A model generated the notes under the pieces. That model made no database searches. It worked only from the letters and a program-made list of their open reading frames with translations, and had not been told where the DNA came from. 64,000 nucleotides of DNA from Porticoccaceae bacterium (GTDB lineage: Bacteria > Pseudomonadota > Gammaproteobacteria > Pseudomonadales > Porticoccaceae), in NCBI GenBank assembly GCA_018654575.1, contig JABILI010000097.1:1-64000 (forward strand), written 5' to 3'. Of the stretch, positions 9,466-19,891 are shown one piece after another; within the stretch, counting starts at the first letter, position 1; each line of letters starts with the position of its first letter. Position numbers and translations under genes: made by a program.

Positions 9466-11238
9466 ATGAATAAGTTGTTCAAAACAACGTTAATTTTACT
9501 AACCTATTTGTTAGCATCGCTGAGCTTCGCACAAAATTCCTTTTCCGATAATGTCTCTTCGCCGATTAAAAATAATAGACTCACATCGCCAGATACTGTG
9601 TTTTTGCCAGTGGAGCAAGTTTATCAAGTTGCCATTGAGGTCAAAGAAAGCGAATTAATCCTGAACTGGTCGATTGTTGAGGGCTACTACCTTTACCGAG
9701 ATCGATTTAACTTTAGTGCTGTCGATGCAACCAGCCAATTAAAAGCGCCTATCTTTGAGGTGGGCAAGCGCAAGTGGGACGACTTTTTCGAAGAAGAGCT
9801 AGAAGTCTATTACACGACAACATCCATCGCCCTTCCCTACAAGGCTGAGAGCGACCAGATGGAAATTCAGATAGAGTCTCAAGGTTGCGCTGATGCGGGC
9901 CTCTGTTACCCCCCCTACAAACAATGGCTTACCGTTGATTTTGTTAGTGGCAAAGTTGATATCAGCAATACTCCATCTGCCGCTGCACAAGCAGCCATGC
10001 AAGGTGGCTCAACGATTAATCCCGGACAGCAGGAATTCTCTCTAGGCTTGATTCTCATATTCGCCTTATTGGGTGGCATGATATTGAATCTAATGCCTTG
10101 TGTTTTCCCAGTCCTCTCAATAAAAGCCCTCAGTTTTACTATGACACATCAATCCCCGTCGAGCCGACGATCCCATGGCTTGGCTTATACCGCAGGTGTT
10201 GTCTCTAGTTTTGTCGGAATTGCATTCGTCATGCTTAGCTTACGTGCGGCCGGCGAAGCGATTGGATGGGGATTTCAACTTCAGTCACCTCTGTTTGTCA
10301 TGTTATTAATTTACCTGTTTTTTATTATGGGATTGGCTTTTTCTGGCTATTTAGAAATAGGCTCTAGCCTCATGTCGATAGGGCAGTCTTCAGAGCGAGA
10401 TGAGAGCCTGTCCTCTTCATTCATGACTGGCGTCTTGGCCACCACCGTTGCTAGCCCGTGCACCGCCCCCTTTATGGGCCCAGCACTTGGTTTTGCAATA
10501 GCTCAGCCAAGCTATTTAGCGCTATTAGTGTTTGCCTTCTTAGGCTTAGGCATGGCGCTGCCTTTTGTTCTACTCGCCTGGATTCCTAGTCTAACCGCTA
10601 AGTTACCTCGCCCAGGAGCTTGGATGGATAGCTTTAAGCAATTTCTGGCCTTCCCCCTCTATATCACCGGGGTATGGTTAATCTGGGTCGTTGGCAGACA
10701 GACAAGTGTCGATATTGTTGCCACTATCATTATCGGCTTAGTCTTAATTACATTGTCAATTTGGTTAACCAAATTAAGGCAGGCCGCAGGACATAAAATA
10801 ACTACTCTATCTTTTACAAATTTATTTGCGGCCTTATGCCTGGTAGGAGCGATAACCATCCCTGCTTGGTCAATCACTAAAGAGGCTGAGCCAGCGCGCT
10901 GGGAACCCTATTCCAAGCAACGTCTCAGTGAATTACGACAGGCGCAAAAGCCCGTTTTTGTTAATTTGACAGCAGACTGGTGTATTACCTGCCTAGCCAA
11001 TGAGAAAATCGCGTTTACTAATGCATTCTATCAAAGCTTAAGTGAAAATCAGGTAACCTATCTGAAGGGCGATTGGACCAACAACGATCCTGAAATCACA
11101 AAACTACTCAACCAATTCCAGCGCAGTGGTGTTCCCCTCTATCTTGTGTACCCAAAAGGTAAGGACTCTGCCGAGGTTTTGCCTCAAATTCTCATTGAAA
11201 GTACTTTAATCGAAGCTGTTGAGCGTTCAAATATTTGA
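9466..11238 (+). CDS. dsbD: Thiol:disulfide interchange protein DsbD
   Basis: 590 aa; N-terminal periplasmic domain, polytopic core with LMPCVFPVL and SPCTAP, C-terminal thioredoxin domain WCITC. Confidence 0.9.
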   Translation: MNKLFKTTLILLTYLLASLSFAQNSFSDNVSSPIKNNRLTSPDTVFLPVEQVYQVAIEVKESELILNWSIVEGYYLYRDRFNFSAVDATSQLKAPIFEVGKRKWDDFFEEELEVYYTTTSIALPYKAESDQMEIQIESQGCADAGLCYPPYKQWLTVDFVSGKVDISNTPSAAAQAAMQGGSTINPGQQEFSLGLILIFALLGGMILNLMPCVFPVLSIKALSFTMTHQSPSSRRSHGLAYTAGVVSSFVGIAFVMLSLRAAGEAIGWGFQLQSPLFVMLLIYLFFIMGLAFSGYLEIGSSLMSIGQSSERDESLSSSFMTGVLATTVASPCTAPFMGPALGFAIAQPSYLALLVFAFLGLGMALPFVLLAWIPSLTAKLPRPGAWMDSFKQFLAFPLYITGVWLIWVVGRQTSVDIVATIIIGLVLITLSIWLTKLRQAAGHKITTLSFTNLFAALCLVGAITIPAWSITKEAEPARWEPYSKQRLSELRQAQKPVFVNLTADWCITCLANEKIAFTNAFYQSLSENQVTYLKGDWTNNDPEITKLLNQFQRSGVPLYLVYPKGKDSAEVLPQILIESTLIEAVERSNI

Positions 11239-11518
11239 TTTAACGTCATTTTCGGTATTTTAGAGGCATTTTAGCCGAACTTAGCCGATTTTAGTTAAAT
11301 TAGCTATCTATTGAGGCTATTGTGCCGCTAAATGCGCTAAACGTCGCATTAATAGCAAATTTAAGCACAATCGAATTAAAAATATCGGTAAAAAATACAG
11401 AAAAACCACTCAATTTCTTCTAATTTCGTCGAAAAACAAATTTATACCTACAACCATAGACAGTTTATGCATTTTAGTGCAGAATCTATCATTAAATTAA
11501 TCCGCATTGAGAGTGATT

Positions 11519-11956
11519 ATGGCCAACCTACTAGTACTACACGGCCCAAACCTTAACTTGCTTGGCACTCGTGAACCTGAGGTTTACGGGGGTCAAACGC
11601 TAGACCTCATCAATCAGCGGCTAATTGATCACGCAGAGTCGTCTGGACATAGGCTCAAGGCACTGCAAAGTAATGCTGAACACGCACTGATTGATACGAT
11701 TCATAACGCCGTTAGTGATGGTGTAGACTTTATTATCATTAATCCTGGCGCCTTTACCCACACGAGTATCGCTCTTAGAGACGCTCTACTTGGCGTCAGT
11801 ATTCCCTTTATCGAAGTGCATCTGTCCAACGTCCATGCGCGAGAAGAATTCAGACACTACTCTTATTTTTCAGATATCGCAGAAGGTGTAATCTGTGGGT
11901 TTGGAGCAAAAAGCTACGATTTCGCGCTAGACGCAGCCTTAAGTAAATTTGACTAA
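11519..11956 (+). CDS. aroQ: 3-dehydroquinate dehydratase type II
   Basis: [36 protein letters not shown]; upstream of accBC. Confidence 0.95.
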   Translation: MANLLVLHGPNLNLLGTREPEVYGGQTLDLINQRLIDHAESSGHRLKALQSNAEHALIDTIHNAVSDGVDFIIINPGAFTHTSIALRDALLGVSIPFIEVHLSNVHAREEFRHYSYFSDIAEGVICGFGAKSYDFALDAALSKFD

Positions 11957-11979
11957 CAACAATAGATCGAGAGACAACA

Positions 11980-12432
11980 ATGGATATCCGTAAAGTTAAG
12001 AAGCTTATTGAGCTGTTGGAAGAATCTAATATTAACGAACTTGAAATTACTGAGGGTGAAGATTCAGTTCGAATCAGTCGTGGCGCTCAAGTAGTCTCTT
12101 ATGCTGCGCCGCCTGCCATTGCAACGGCCCCTGTAGCGGCTGCACCTGCCATTAGCGGTGAGCACGCTGTTGAGCCTGCCGCCCCAGCGGAACTTCAGGG
12201 TCATATCGTAAATTCTCCTATGGTCGGTAGCTTTTATGCCTCACCTGCTCCTGGCTCTCCGGTATTTGCAAGCGTTGGTCAAACTGTCTCGCCCGGAGAT
12301 GTCCTTTGTATTATCGAAGCCATGAAAATGATGAATCAAATTGAAGCGGATAAAGGCGGTGTTATTGGCGCCGTGCTGGTCGAAGACGGCGAGCCCGTAG
12401 AATTCGATCAACCTTTATTCACGATTATTTAA
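11980..12432 (+). CDS. accB: Biotin carboxyl carrier protein of acetyl-CoA carboxylase
   Basis: C-terminal biotinylation motif [12 protein letters not shown]. Confidence 0.97.
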   Translation: MDIRKVKKLIELLEESNINELEITEGEDSVRISRGAQVVSYAAPPAIATAPVAAAPAISGEHAVEPAAPAELQGHIVNSPMVGSFYASPAPGSPVFASVGQTVSPGDVLCIIEAMKMMNQIEADKGGVIGAVLVEDGEPVEFDQPLFTII

Positions 12433-12452
12433 TAGCGCCCAGGAACTAAACC

Positions 12453-13793
12453 ATGCTGGATAAAGTGCTTATCGCCAACCGCGGCGAAATTGCCTTACGA
12501 ATCCTCCGCGCTTGTAAAGAGTTGGATATAAAAACTGTAGCCGTTCATTCAAAAATTGACGCTGCACTTAAGCACGTTAAATTAGCCGATGAGGCTGTTT
12601 GTATTGGCCCAAACCCGTCACCGCAAAGCTACCTGAATGTTCCTGCCCTTATTAGCGCTATGGAAATTACTGGTGCCTCAGCTGTGCATCCCGGTTATGG
12701 TTTTCTGGCAGAAAACGCCGACTTTGCCGAACAAGTTGAGAAAAGTGGCTTTGTTTTTATCGGTCCAACCGCGGATGTAATTCGCGTTATGGGGGACAAG
12801 GTTGCGGCCATAAAGGCTATGAAAGCAGCAGGCGTTCCGACTGTTCCAGGCTCTGATGGCTCATTATCTAATGATCCAGAAACTTTGCGCTCTACGGCGT
12901 TACGAATTGGCTATCCCGTTATCATTAAGGCAGCGGCAGGCGGTGGCGGCAGAGGCATGCGCGTAGTCGAGAATGAAGAAGCCTTGATCACTGCCGTTTC
13001 TATAACGCAGACCGAAGCAGCGGCAGCTTTTGGTGACGGCACAGTGTACATGGAGAAGTTTCTCCAAAACCCAAGGCATGTTGAAGTGCAGGTGCTTTCC
13101 GATGGTCAGGGCCATGCCATCCATCTAGGAGATCGAGACTGCTCTCTACAGCGGCGACACCAAAAAGTACTCGAAGAAGCACCCGCTCCAGGCATTCCAG
13201 AGGATGCTAGGCAGGCAGTGTTTGAGAGCTGCGTAAAAGCCTGCATTCAAATCAACTATCGCGGCGCCGGAACCTTCGAATTCCTTTATGAAGATGGCCA
13301 TTTTTACTTTATCGAAATGAACACTCGGGTCCAAGTGGAGCATCCTGTTTCAGAAATGATTACGGGCGTTGATATTGTTAAAGAGCAACTTTTAATTGCG
13401 AGCGGACGCCCCCTAAGCTTTAAGCAAGAAGATATTATCTTTCGTGGCCACTCGTTTGAATGTCGAATTAATGCCGAAGATCCTGTTACCTTTATGCCCC
13501 AGCCCGGTACTATCAACGCCTATCACGCCCCGGGGGGCAACGGCATCCGTGTTGACTCTCATATTTATAATGGCTACACAGTGCCGCCTAATTATGATTC
13601 TCTAATCGGCAAAGTCATTACTTATGGTCACGATCGAGAAGCGGCATTGTCTAGAATGCGTATCGCTCTTGATGAAATGGTCATTGACGGTATCAAAACC
13701 AATATTCCCCTGCATGAAGACCTGGTAAGAGACGAGGCTTTCAAAAAAGGTGGCGTCAATATTCATTATCTTGAGAAAAAACTTGGCCTATAG
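12453..13793 (+). CDS. accC: Acetyl-CoA carboxylase biotin carboxylase subunit
   Basis: [35 protein letters not shown]-grasp motif. Confidence 0.97.
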   Translation: MLDKVLIANRGEIALRILRACKELDIKTVAVHSKIDAALKHVKLADEAVCIGPNPSPQSYLNVPALISAMEITGASAVHPGYGFLAENADFAEQVEKSGFVFIGPTADVIRVMGDKVAAIKAMKAAGVPTVPGSDGSLSNDPETLRSTALRIGYPVIIKAAAGGGGRGMRVVENEEALITAVSITQTEAAAAFGDGTVYMEKFLQNPRHVEVQVLSDGQGHAIHLGDRDCSLQRRHQKVLEEAPAPGIPEDARQAVFESCVKACIQINYRGAGTFEFLYEDGHFYFIEMNTRVQVEHPVSEMITGVDIVKEQLLIASGRPLSFKQEDIIFRGHSFECRINAEDPVTFMPQPGTINAYHAPGGNGIRVDSHIYNGYTVPPNYDSLIGKVITYGHDREAALSRMRIALDEMVIDGIKTNIPLHEDLVRDEAFKKGGVNIHYLEKKLGL

Positions 13794-13840
13794 GTTCTAC
13801 CCTGCCTTTTTATAGACCAAACTGACGTCGGACTTTAAGC

Positions 13841-14722
13841 ATGCAGTGGATCCAGTTAATTATTCTCTCACCTCGACACGACAGCCAAGAAATAGAAGCC
13901 GCTCTTGTCGCGCTTAATGCCCTGTCAGTCACAATACAAGATGCAGCTGATCAACCCATTCTTGAGCCCGCAGTCGGCGAAACCCCTCTATGGGATCAAT
14001 GCATTGTGACCGCTTTATTTCCCTCTTCAGTCGACACTAAAGAGATCAATGCACAATTTAACGCAACTACCTCTTGCTCTCCACAGATGCGCTGGGAGCA
14101 GCTTGAAGATAAAAACTGGTCGCAAGAATGGAAGAAACACTTTAACCCTATGAAATGCGGAGATCGGTTGTGGATATGCCCAAGTTGGCTTGATCCGCCG
14201 GATCCTCAAGGGGTCAACTTAAGTCTTGACCCAGGATTAGCATTCGGTACAGGCAGTCACCCTACCACTCATTTGTGCTTGAGATGGTTAGACAAACAAG
14301 ATTTAAAAGACAAAACTATTATCGACTATGGTTGTGGCTCCGGTATTTTAGGCATCGCCGCCCTGCTGCTCGGGGCCAAACAAGTTATCGCTGTCGATAA
14401 TGACCCCCAAGCTTTATTGGCCAGCCGCGACAACGCTCAGCGCAATAATATTGCTGATGATCGACTCGTTACCTATCTTCCTGATGAAGTTCCCAAAGAC
14501 CTTTGCGCAGAAGTAATGGTAGCCAATATTTTAGCAGCGCCGCTGATTGAGCTAGCACCAAAACTTAACGCCATGACTGAGGCCAATGGTTTATTGTGCT
14601 TAGCAGGGCTTTTAGATAGACAAATTGAAGCCGTGTCTGCACCATACAGCGGGCAGTTTACATTTTCTGCCCCAACTATCGATTCTGAATGGGCACAATT
14701 GAGCGCCCAAAAATTCAAGTAA
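13841..14722 (+). CDS. prmA: Ribosomal protein L11 methyltransferase
   Basis: LDPGLAFGTGSHPTTHLCL and DYGCGSGILGIAALLLGA. Confidence 0.95.
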   Translation: MQWIQLIILSPRHDSQEIEAALVALNALSVTIQDAADQPILEPAVGETPLWDQCIVTALFPSSVDTKEINAQFNATTSCSPQMRWEQLEDKNWSQEWKKHFNPMKCGDRLWICPSWLDPPDPQGVNLSLDPGLAFGTGSHPTTHLCLRWLDKQDLKDKTIIDYGCGSGILGIAALLLGAKQVIAVDNDPQALLASRDNAQRNNIADDRLVTYLPDEVPKDLCAEVMVANILAAPLIELAPKLNAMTEANGLLCLAGLLDRQIEAVSAPYSGQFTFSAPTIDSEWAQLSAQKFK

Positions 14723-14865
14723 CTCTAAACTAGGTCTATTTAACGCGTTTAGTCACTTGCTAACGCAGAATTATCAATAAATGACATATTTTTTAATTGA
14801 TCACTTTTTAATCAATCGTTCAAGGGGTATTATGACCAACCCTTAACGCGGCACCTGAGATTAAC

Positions 14866-15852
14866 ATGTTTAATATTGGCCCTTATCATATTAAAAACCA
14901 AACCGTGCTTGCACCCATGGCCGGTGTGACTGATTTGCCGTTCCGACAGCTATGCAGAAAAATGGGCGCTGGTTTAGTTGTATCTGAGATGGTAGCCGCC
15001 GACCCGTCCACGTGGTCGACTCGCAAGTCTCGCCTCCGCGTGCAATTTGGTGATGAACCTGCTCCAAGGTCAGTGCAAATAGCTGGCTACGATCCTCAAA
15101 TGATGGCAGAAGCGGCCAAATTCAACGTCCAGCAGGGTGCTGAGATTATTGATCTTAATATGGGGTGTCCTGCCAAAAAAGTATGTAAGCGTGCTGCAGG
15201 GTCAGCGCTATTGCAAAGTCCTGAGCTAGTAAAAGACATCTTAGAAACGGTAGTTTCTGCGGCCGACGTCCCTGTTACCTTAAAAATCCGCACTGGCTGG
15301 GACAGACAAAACCGCAACGCAGTAACCATTGCAAAAATTGCAGAAGATGCAGGGATTTCAGCGCTGGCTGTCCACGGTCGTACGCGAGCCTGTCGTTTTG
15401 TCGGTGAAGTTGAGTACGACACCATCGCTCAAGTCGTAGAGGCAGTATCCATTCCCGTCCTAGCAAACGGTGATATTACCGATCCAGAAAAAGCCGTTTC
15501 AGTCCTGCAACACACAGGAGCTGCTGCCGTCATGATTGGGCGTGCCGCCCAAGGTAATCCATGGATTTTCAACCAAATAAATCACTTCCTTAAATTTGGA
15601 ACGCGACTGGCACCCCCAAGCATGGAAGAATGTGCAACCATTATGTCCGCTCATCTGCTCGCACTGCATGAGTTTTATGGTGAGGCTGGTGGATTGCGTA
15701 TTTCCCGCAAACACATTGGTTGGTACATCAATCCCCTGTCCGGTGGCAGAGACTTTACCCGTCAGTTCAATACCCTTGAGACCACCGAACAACAACGAAC
15801 ATTACTCAATGAATTTTTCTTCGAATCGGGCTACGAGGAAAAAGTCGCATGA
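14866..15852 (+). CDS. dusB: tRNA-dihydrouridine synthase B
   Basis: APMAGVTDLPFRQLCRKMGAG, NMGCPAKKVCKRAAGSALL; precedes fis. Confidence 0.95.
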   Translation: MFNIGPYHIKNQTVLAPMAGVTDLPFRQLCRKMGAGLVVSEMVAADPSTWSTRKSRLRVQFGDEPAPRSVQIAGYDPQMMAEAAKFNVQQGAEIIDLNMGCPAKKVCKRAAGSALLQSPELVKDILETVVSAADVPVTLKIRTGWDRQNRNAVTIAKIAEDAGISALAVHGRTRACRFVGEVEYDTIAQVVEAVSIPVLANGDITDPEKAVSVLQHTGAAAVMIGRAAQGNPWIFNQINHFLKFGTRLAPPSMEECATIMSAHLLALHEFYGEAGGLRISRKHIGWYINPLSGGRDFTRQFNTLETTEQQRTLLNEFFFESGYEEKVA

Positions 15853-16178
15853 CTGCTGACGACACCAAGGTATTAGACAAAAAAGATGTTAATAGCTACC
15901 TGACTACTCCGGACTATATCCCACCGGCTCAACAGTCGACAAAAGATACTCAACACTCATTAAGAGTCAGTGTTGCCGATGCTATGCAGCGTTATTTTGA
16001 TGACTTGGATGGTCAAAGTACGGTCAATCTTTATGATTTAGTATTAGCTGAAGTCGAGGCACCACTGCTAACCGCAGTCATGGCCTACGCTCGGCAAAAT
16101 CAGAGCAAGGCGTCCGAAATACTCGGCCTTAACCGAGGCACACTCCGCAAAAAGCTAAAACAATATGATCTTTTATAA
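15849..16178 (+). CDS. fis: DNA-binding protein Fis
   Basis: C-terminal HTH NQSKASEILGLNRGTLRKKLKQYDLL; dusB-fis operon. Confidence 0.95.
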   Translation: MTADDTKVLDKKDVNSYLTTPDYIPPAQQSTKDTQHSLRVSVADAMQRYFDDLDGQSTVNLYDLVLAEVEAPLLTAVMAYARQNQSKASEILGLNRGTLRKKLKQYDLL

Positions 16179-16193
16179 CCACCCGAGGGCTTC

Positions 16194-17768
16194 ATGAGCG
16201 ACCTAAAAAAAGTTTCACGCGCGCTAATTAGCGTGTCTGACAAAAATGGCATTGTTGATTTCGCCCGCGCACTAAACGCCCTTGGCGTCGAACTACTTTC
16301 TACTGGCGGCACCTTTCGTTTACTCCAAGAAAACAACATTGCGGTGACTGAAGTCTCAGACTACACCGGCTTTCCAGAGATGATGGACGGTCGTGTTAAA
16401 ACCCTACACCCGAAAGTTCACGGTGGCATTTTAGGCCGTCGTGGCATCGATGATGCCGTCATGGCAGAGCACTCGATTAAACCTATAGACATGGTTATCG
16501 TTAACCTCTACCCCTTTGCAGCTACCGTTGCAGACCCTGATTGCACATTGCCAAACGCGATTGAAAACATCGATATCGGCGGGCCAACCATGGTTCGCTC
16601 CGCGGCAAAAAATCATAAAGACGTTGCTATTGTGGTCAATAGCAATGACTACGCCACGGTACTTGAAGAAATGCAGGCCAATGAAGGGCAGCTTGATTAC
16701 AGCACCCGTTATGCGCTCATGGTCAAAGCCTTTGAGCATACCGCTGGCTATGACGGTATGATTGCCAATCACTTTGGTGCTCGTGATACAGACAATACTG
16801 CACGTGATTTTTCTGATACTTTTAATGTGCAATATTTCAAAACTCAAGAAATGCGCTACGGTGAAAACCCTCATCAAAAGGCGGCTTTTTACACCGAGGC
16901 TAACCCCACCGAAGCCAGTGTGGCCACCGCCAAGCAACTGCAGGGTAAAGAGCTCTCGTTCAATAACATTGCTGACACCGATGCGGCACTTGAATGCGTC
17001 AAACAGTTTGACCAACCGGCCTGCGTTATTGTTAAACACGCCAACCCCTGCGGAGTTTCAGTCGCGGTTGATATTGGCACTGCCTATGACTTAGCGTTTG
17101 CTACTGACCCCGAATCTGCATTTGGCGGCATTATTGCCTTTAACCGTGAGTTAGATGCTCAAACCGCTGAGGCCATTTGCGCAAAACAATTTGTTGAAGT
17201 CATTATTGCTCCCTCGGTGTCAGCTGATGCTTTGGCTGTTGTTGCCGCGAAGAAAAACGTTAGGCTGCTAGAGTGCGGCATTTGGGGCGATCGGCGTCCG
17301 CAAGACTTTGACTACAAACGCGTCAATGGTGGACTACTCATTCAAGACCGTGATAATGGCATGATTACTGAAGAAGACCTCAAAGTAGTCTCCAAAAGAA
17401 TGCCTACTCAAATTGAAATGACAGACATGTTATTTGCTTGGAAAGTTGCCAAAATGGTCAAGTCTAACGCCATTATTTATGCCAAGAACAATCAAACCGT
17501 TGGCGTGGGTGCAGGACAAATGAGCCGCATTAACAGCGCCCGCATCGCGGGCATCAAGGCTGAGCATGCTGGGCTTAAAGTGGTCGGAGCTGTGATGGCG
17601 TCTGATGCCTTCTTCCCCTTCCGTGATGGTATTGATAACGCCGGACAAGCGGGCATAAGCTGCATTATTCAGCCAGGTGGATCAATGCGTGATGATGAAG
17701 TCATTGCCGCTGCAGATGAACACGGAATGGCTATGGTGTTTACGGGCATGCGCCACTTTAGGCACTGA
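16194..17768 (+). CDS. purH: Bifunctional AICAR transformylase/IMP cyclohydrolase
   Basis: [31 protein letters not shown]; 524 aa. Confidence 0.97.
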   Translation: MSDLKKVSRALISVSDKNGIVDFARALNALGVELLSTGGTFRLLQENNIAVTEVSDYTGFPEMMDGRVKTLHPKVHGGILGRRGIDDAVMAEHSIKPIDMVIVNLYPFAATVADPDCTLPNAIENIDIGGPTMVRSAAKNHKDVAIVVNSNDYATVLEEMQANEGQLDYSTRYALMVKAFEHTAGYDGMIANHFGARDTDNTARDFSDTFNVQYFKTQEMRYGENPHQKAAFYTEANPTEASVATAKQLQGKELSFNNIADTDAALECVKQFDQPACVIVKHANPCGVSVAVDIGTAYDLAFATDPESAFGGIIAFNRELDAQTAEAICAKQFVEVIIAPSVSADALAVVAAKKNVRLLECGIWGDRRPQDFDYKRVNGGLLIQDRDNGMITEEDLKVVSKRMPTQIEMTDMLFAWKVAKMVKSNAIIYAKNNQTVGVGAGQMSRINSARIAGIKAEHAGLKVVGAVMASDAFFPFRDGIDNAGQAGISCIIQPGGSMRDDEVIAAADEHGMAMVFTGMRHFRH

Positions 17769-17787
17769 GCCTATTGCCTTCACACTG

Positions 17788-17814
17788 AAAAGCCCGCTTT
17801 ATGCGGGCTTTTTG
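17788..17814 (+). terminator. Rho-independent terminator after purH
   Basis: AAAGCCCGC-TTTAT-GCGGGCTTTTT hairpin with U-tract. Confidence 0.9.
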
Positions 17815-17830
17815 TTAGTTGTATATCGCT

Positions 17831-18244
17831 CTACCAAACGTCCTTTTTATCACCGTATCGGACAATCCAGCCTGTAATATATGCGCCTAGCAACAAAATT
17901 ACGGCCATTGATGTATCTTGAAAAAAAATCCAATACACAAGGCCAGCAAACATCATAGTTAATTCGCACCAAACAACGGTGCGCTTTCTATAAATTCCGA
18001 ACATGTTAGCTCTGAACCACCAAGGTAAAACTTTCCAATTTTCCACTTCTTTATCTATCACAGTAATTTCCTCTGTTAATTTTGAAATATTTACTTCAAA
18101 TACAGAGGCAAGGCTATGCAATGTTTCAAGACTCGCTTTTTTCCCGCTCTCAACACGCTGAATAGTCCTAACATTTAGGTCACAACATTCAGCTAATTGT
18201 TCCTGAGTCCAGCCATTTCTATCTCTTAATTTTTTAACAATCAT
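17831..18244 (-). CDS. XRE-family HTH protein with C-terminal two-TM region
   Basis: MIVKKLRDRNGWTQEQLAECCDLNVRTIQRVESGKKASLETLHSLASVF HTH followed by two hydrophobic segments. Confidence 0.8.
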   Translation of the reverse strand: MIVKKLRDRNGWTQEQLAECCDLNVRTIQRVESGKKASLETLHSLASVFEVNISKLTEEITVIDKEVENWKVLPWWFRANMFGIYRKRTVVWCELTMMFAGLVYWIFFQDTSMAVILLLGAYITGWIVRYGDKKDVW

Positions 18245-18318
18245 ATTCTTTCCCTACGCCTCTGAAAGGAAACTATTGCAGATTAATAGTACTGTCGGCC
18301 ACGACTTTAGTCCGACAA

Positions 18319-19746
18319 TTAGTCGACAGGCGAACCGATGTCTTTTTCTATCGATAGAAGGTGCTCTTCCATAACCTCATAAAGAGGTGTTTCTACCCAA
18401 GTATCATCAAGATAAAACTTTTCTGGTTCTTCCTCCTTTGGGTCAACAATGAGATTGTAAAAAGACGGATAAGCCATGTTTTGAATCGCATAGCTCTTTT
18501 TATCAATCTCTTTGAGTAACATTTTCCAGTTGCGCCATTTCACGCCGAACAGCTCATTGCCGATGTAAATAACTACAGATTCTCGAGCAGATTTTTCAGT
18601 GTGGCCCATCAAAAAATGTGTCTGCTCAACGCCATCCAAAACTCTATCTTCAGGTATTTCTCCACCGACAAATTCAGCTAGTGTTGGGAAAATATCTATT
18701 AAATGGACGATTTCGTTTGAAACTTTTCCGGCAGGAATAATACCTGGGTAACGAATCAAAAATGGAACCCGAAGGGATCCTTCATAAGGGGAAAACATTG
18801 TGCCGCGCCAAGGGCCCGTGAACCCAAATGACCGTTTAATGCCTTCGCGTCCATTATCTGAGGTGAAGATAAATATCGTGTTGTCCTTCAGGCCAAGATC
18901 ATCAACCAACGCTAGCAGCTCGCCTACATAGACATCTGTCTGAGCAAGCACATCTGCAAAGCTACCATTACCCGTCTTCCCTTTAAAGTCAGGGTGGGCA
19001 TCAACCGGTTCGTGGGTTTGTGTATAAGGTAAGTAAGCAAAAAATGGTTGCTTGGTTTTGGCCTTTCGCGAAATAAAATCTAGGGCATGGTCGGTAATGT
19101 CTCTATCGATGGAAGCGCGTTTGGCGCGTCCATAGACCTCATGCTTTTCTGGTTTCTGGTTGCGCTTGGAGGTCATGATACGAGTAAATTCCACCCCCGC
19201 ATCGTTCTGAAAACTATCACTATCAGGCCAAAACGCTTGATCTGAGGAATTGGGAATACCATACCATTCATCAAACCCTTGATCTGTTGGGTAGCGCCCC
19301 TCAGCATCACCCAAGTGCCATTTACCGAACATACCAGTGGCATAACCGGTATCTGAGAGCATCTCTGCTAGGGTAATTTCCCACTGAGTAAGGCCATACC
19401 AAATTCCTCTAGGTGGTCCCTCTGGTTGCTGTCGCGTACGAATACCATAACGACCCGTCATCAATGCTGATCGAGATGGAGTACATTCTGCCTCGACATT
19501 GAAATTGGTGAGCTGGAAGCCCTCAACCCCAATGCTATCAATATTAGGCGTTGGCGCACCGCGGATAACACCACCGCCATAGACACCAATTTCTCCATAC
19601 CCAAAATTGTCCATCACCACCAACACAATATTAGGGGTAGAAGTGCTATTTGCCGCAATCGCAGTGAGTGGCAATGACAGTATTAGCATTAGTGAAAAAG
19701 CTATATTTCTCTGACTCTTAAGATAGCGCAACATCTTTGCCTCCAT
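18319..19746 (-). CDS. Type I sulfatase (arylsulfatase-like), secreted
   Basis: Signal peptide; NIVLVVMDNFGYGEIG and sulfatase signature CTPSRSALMTGRYG (C-x-P-S-R formylglycine site). Confidence 0.9.
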   Translation of the reverse strand: MEAKMLRYLKSQRNIAFSLMLILSLPLTAIAANSTSTPNIVLVVMDNFGYGEIGVYGGGVIRGAPTPNIDSIGVEGFQLTNFNVEAECTPSRSALMTGRYGIRTRQQPEGPPRGIWYGLTQWEITLAEMLSDTGYATGMFGKWHLGDAEGRYPTDQGFDEWYGIPNSSDQAFWPDSDSFQNDAGVEFTRIMTSKRNQKPEKHEVYGRAKRASIDRDITDHALDFISRKAKTKQPFFAYLPYTQTHEPVDAHPDFKGKTGNGSFADVLAQTDVYVGELLALVDDLGLKDNTIFIFTSDNGREGIKRSFGFTGPWRGTMFSPYEGSLRVPFLIRYPGIIPAGKVSNEIVHLIDIFPTLAEFVGGEIPEDRVLDGVEQTHFLMGHTEKSARESVVIYIGNELFGVKWRNWKMLLKEIDKKSYAIQNMAYPSFYNLIVDPKEEEPEKFYLDDTWVETPLYEVMEEHLLSIEKDIGSPVD

Positions 19747-19891
19747 TAGTTAGCGCCTTGTTTAGGACGCTAGTCACCTAAAACACCTCTTATCCAGTAT
19801 AGAGTGCACCTAAAAATTAACAATGTTAGCCGATAGGTAGCAAGGGTTGTCGCAGCAAGTCATAGTCCGGCTAGTGAAATACTCTTGTTAT

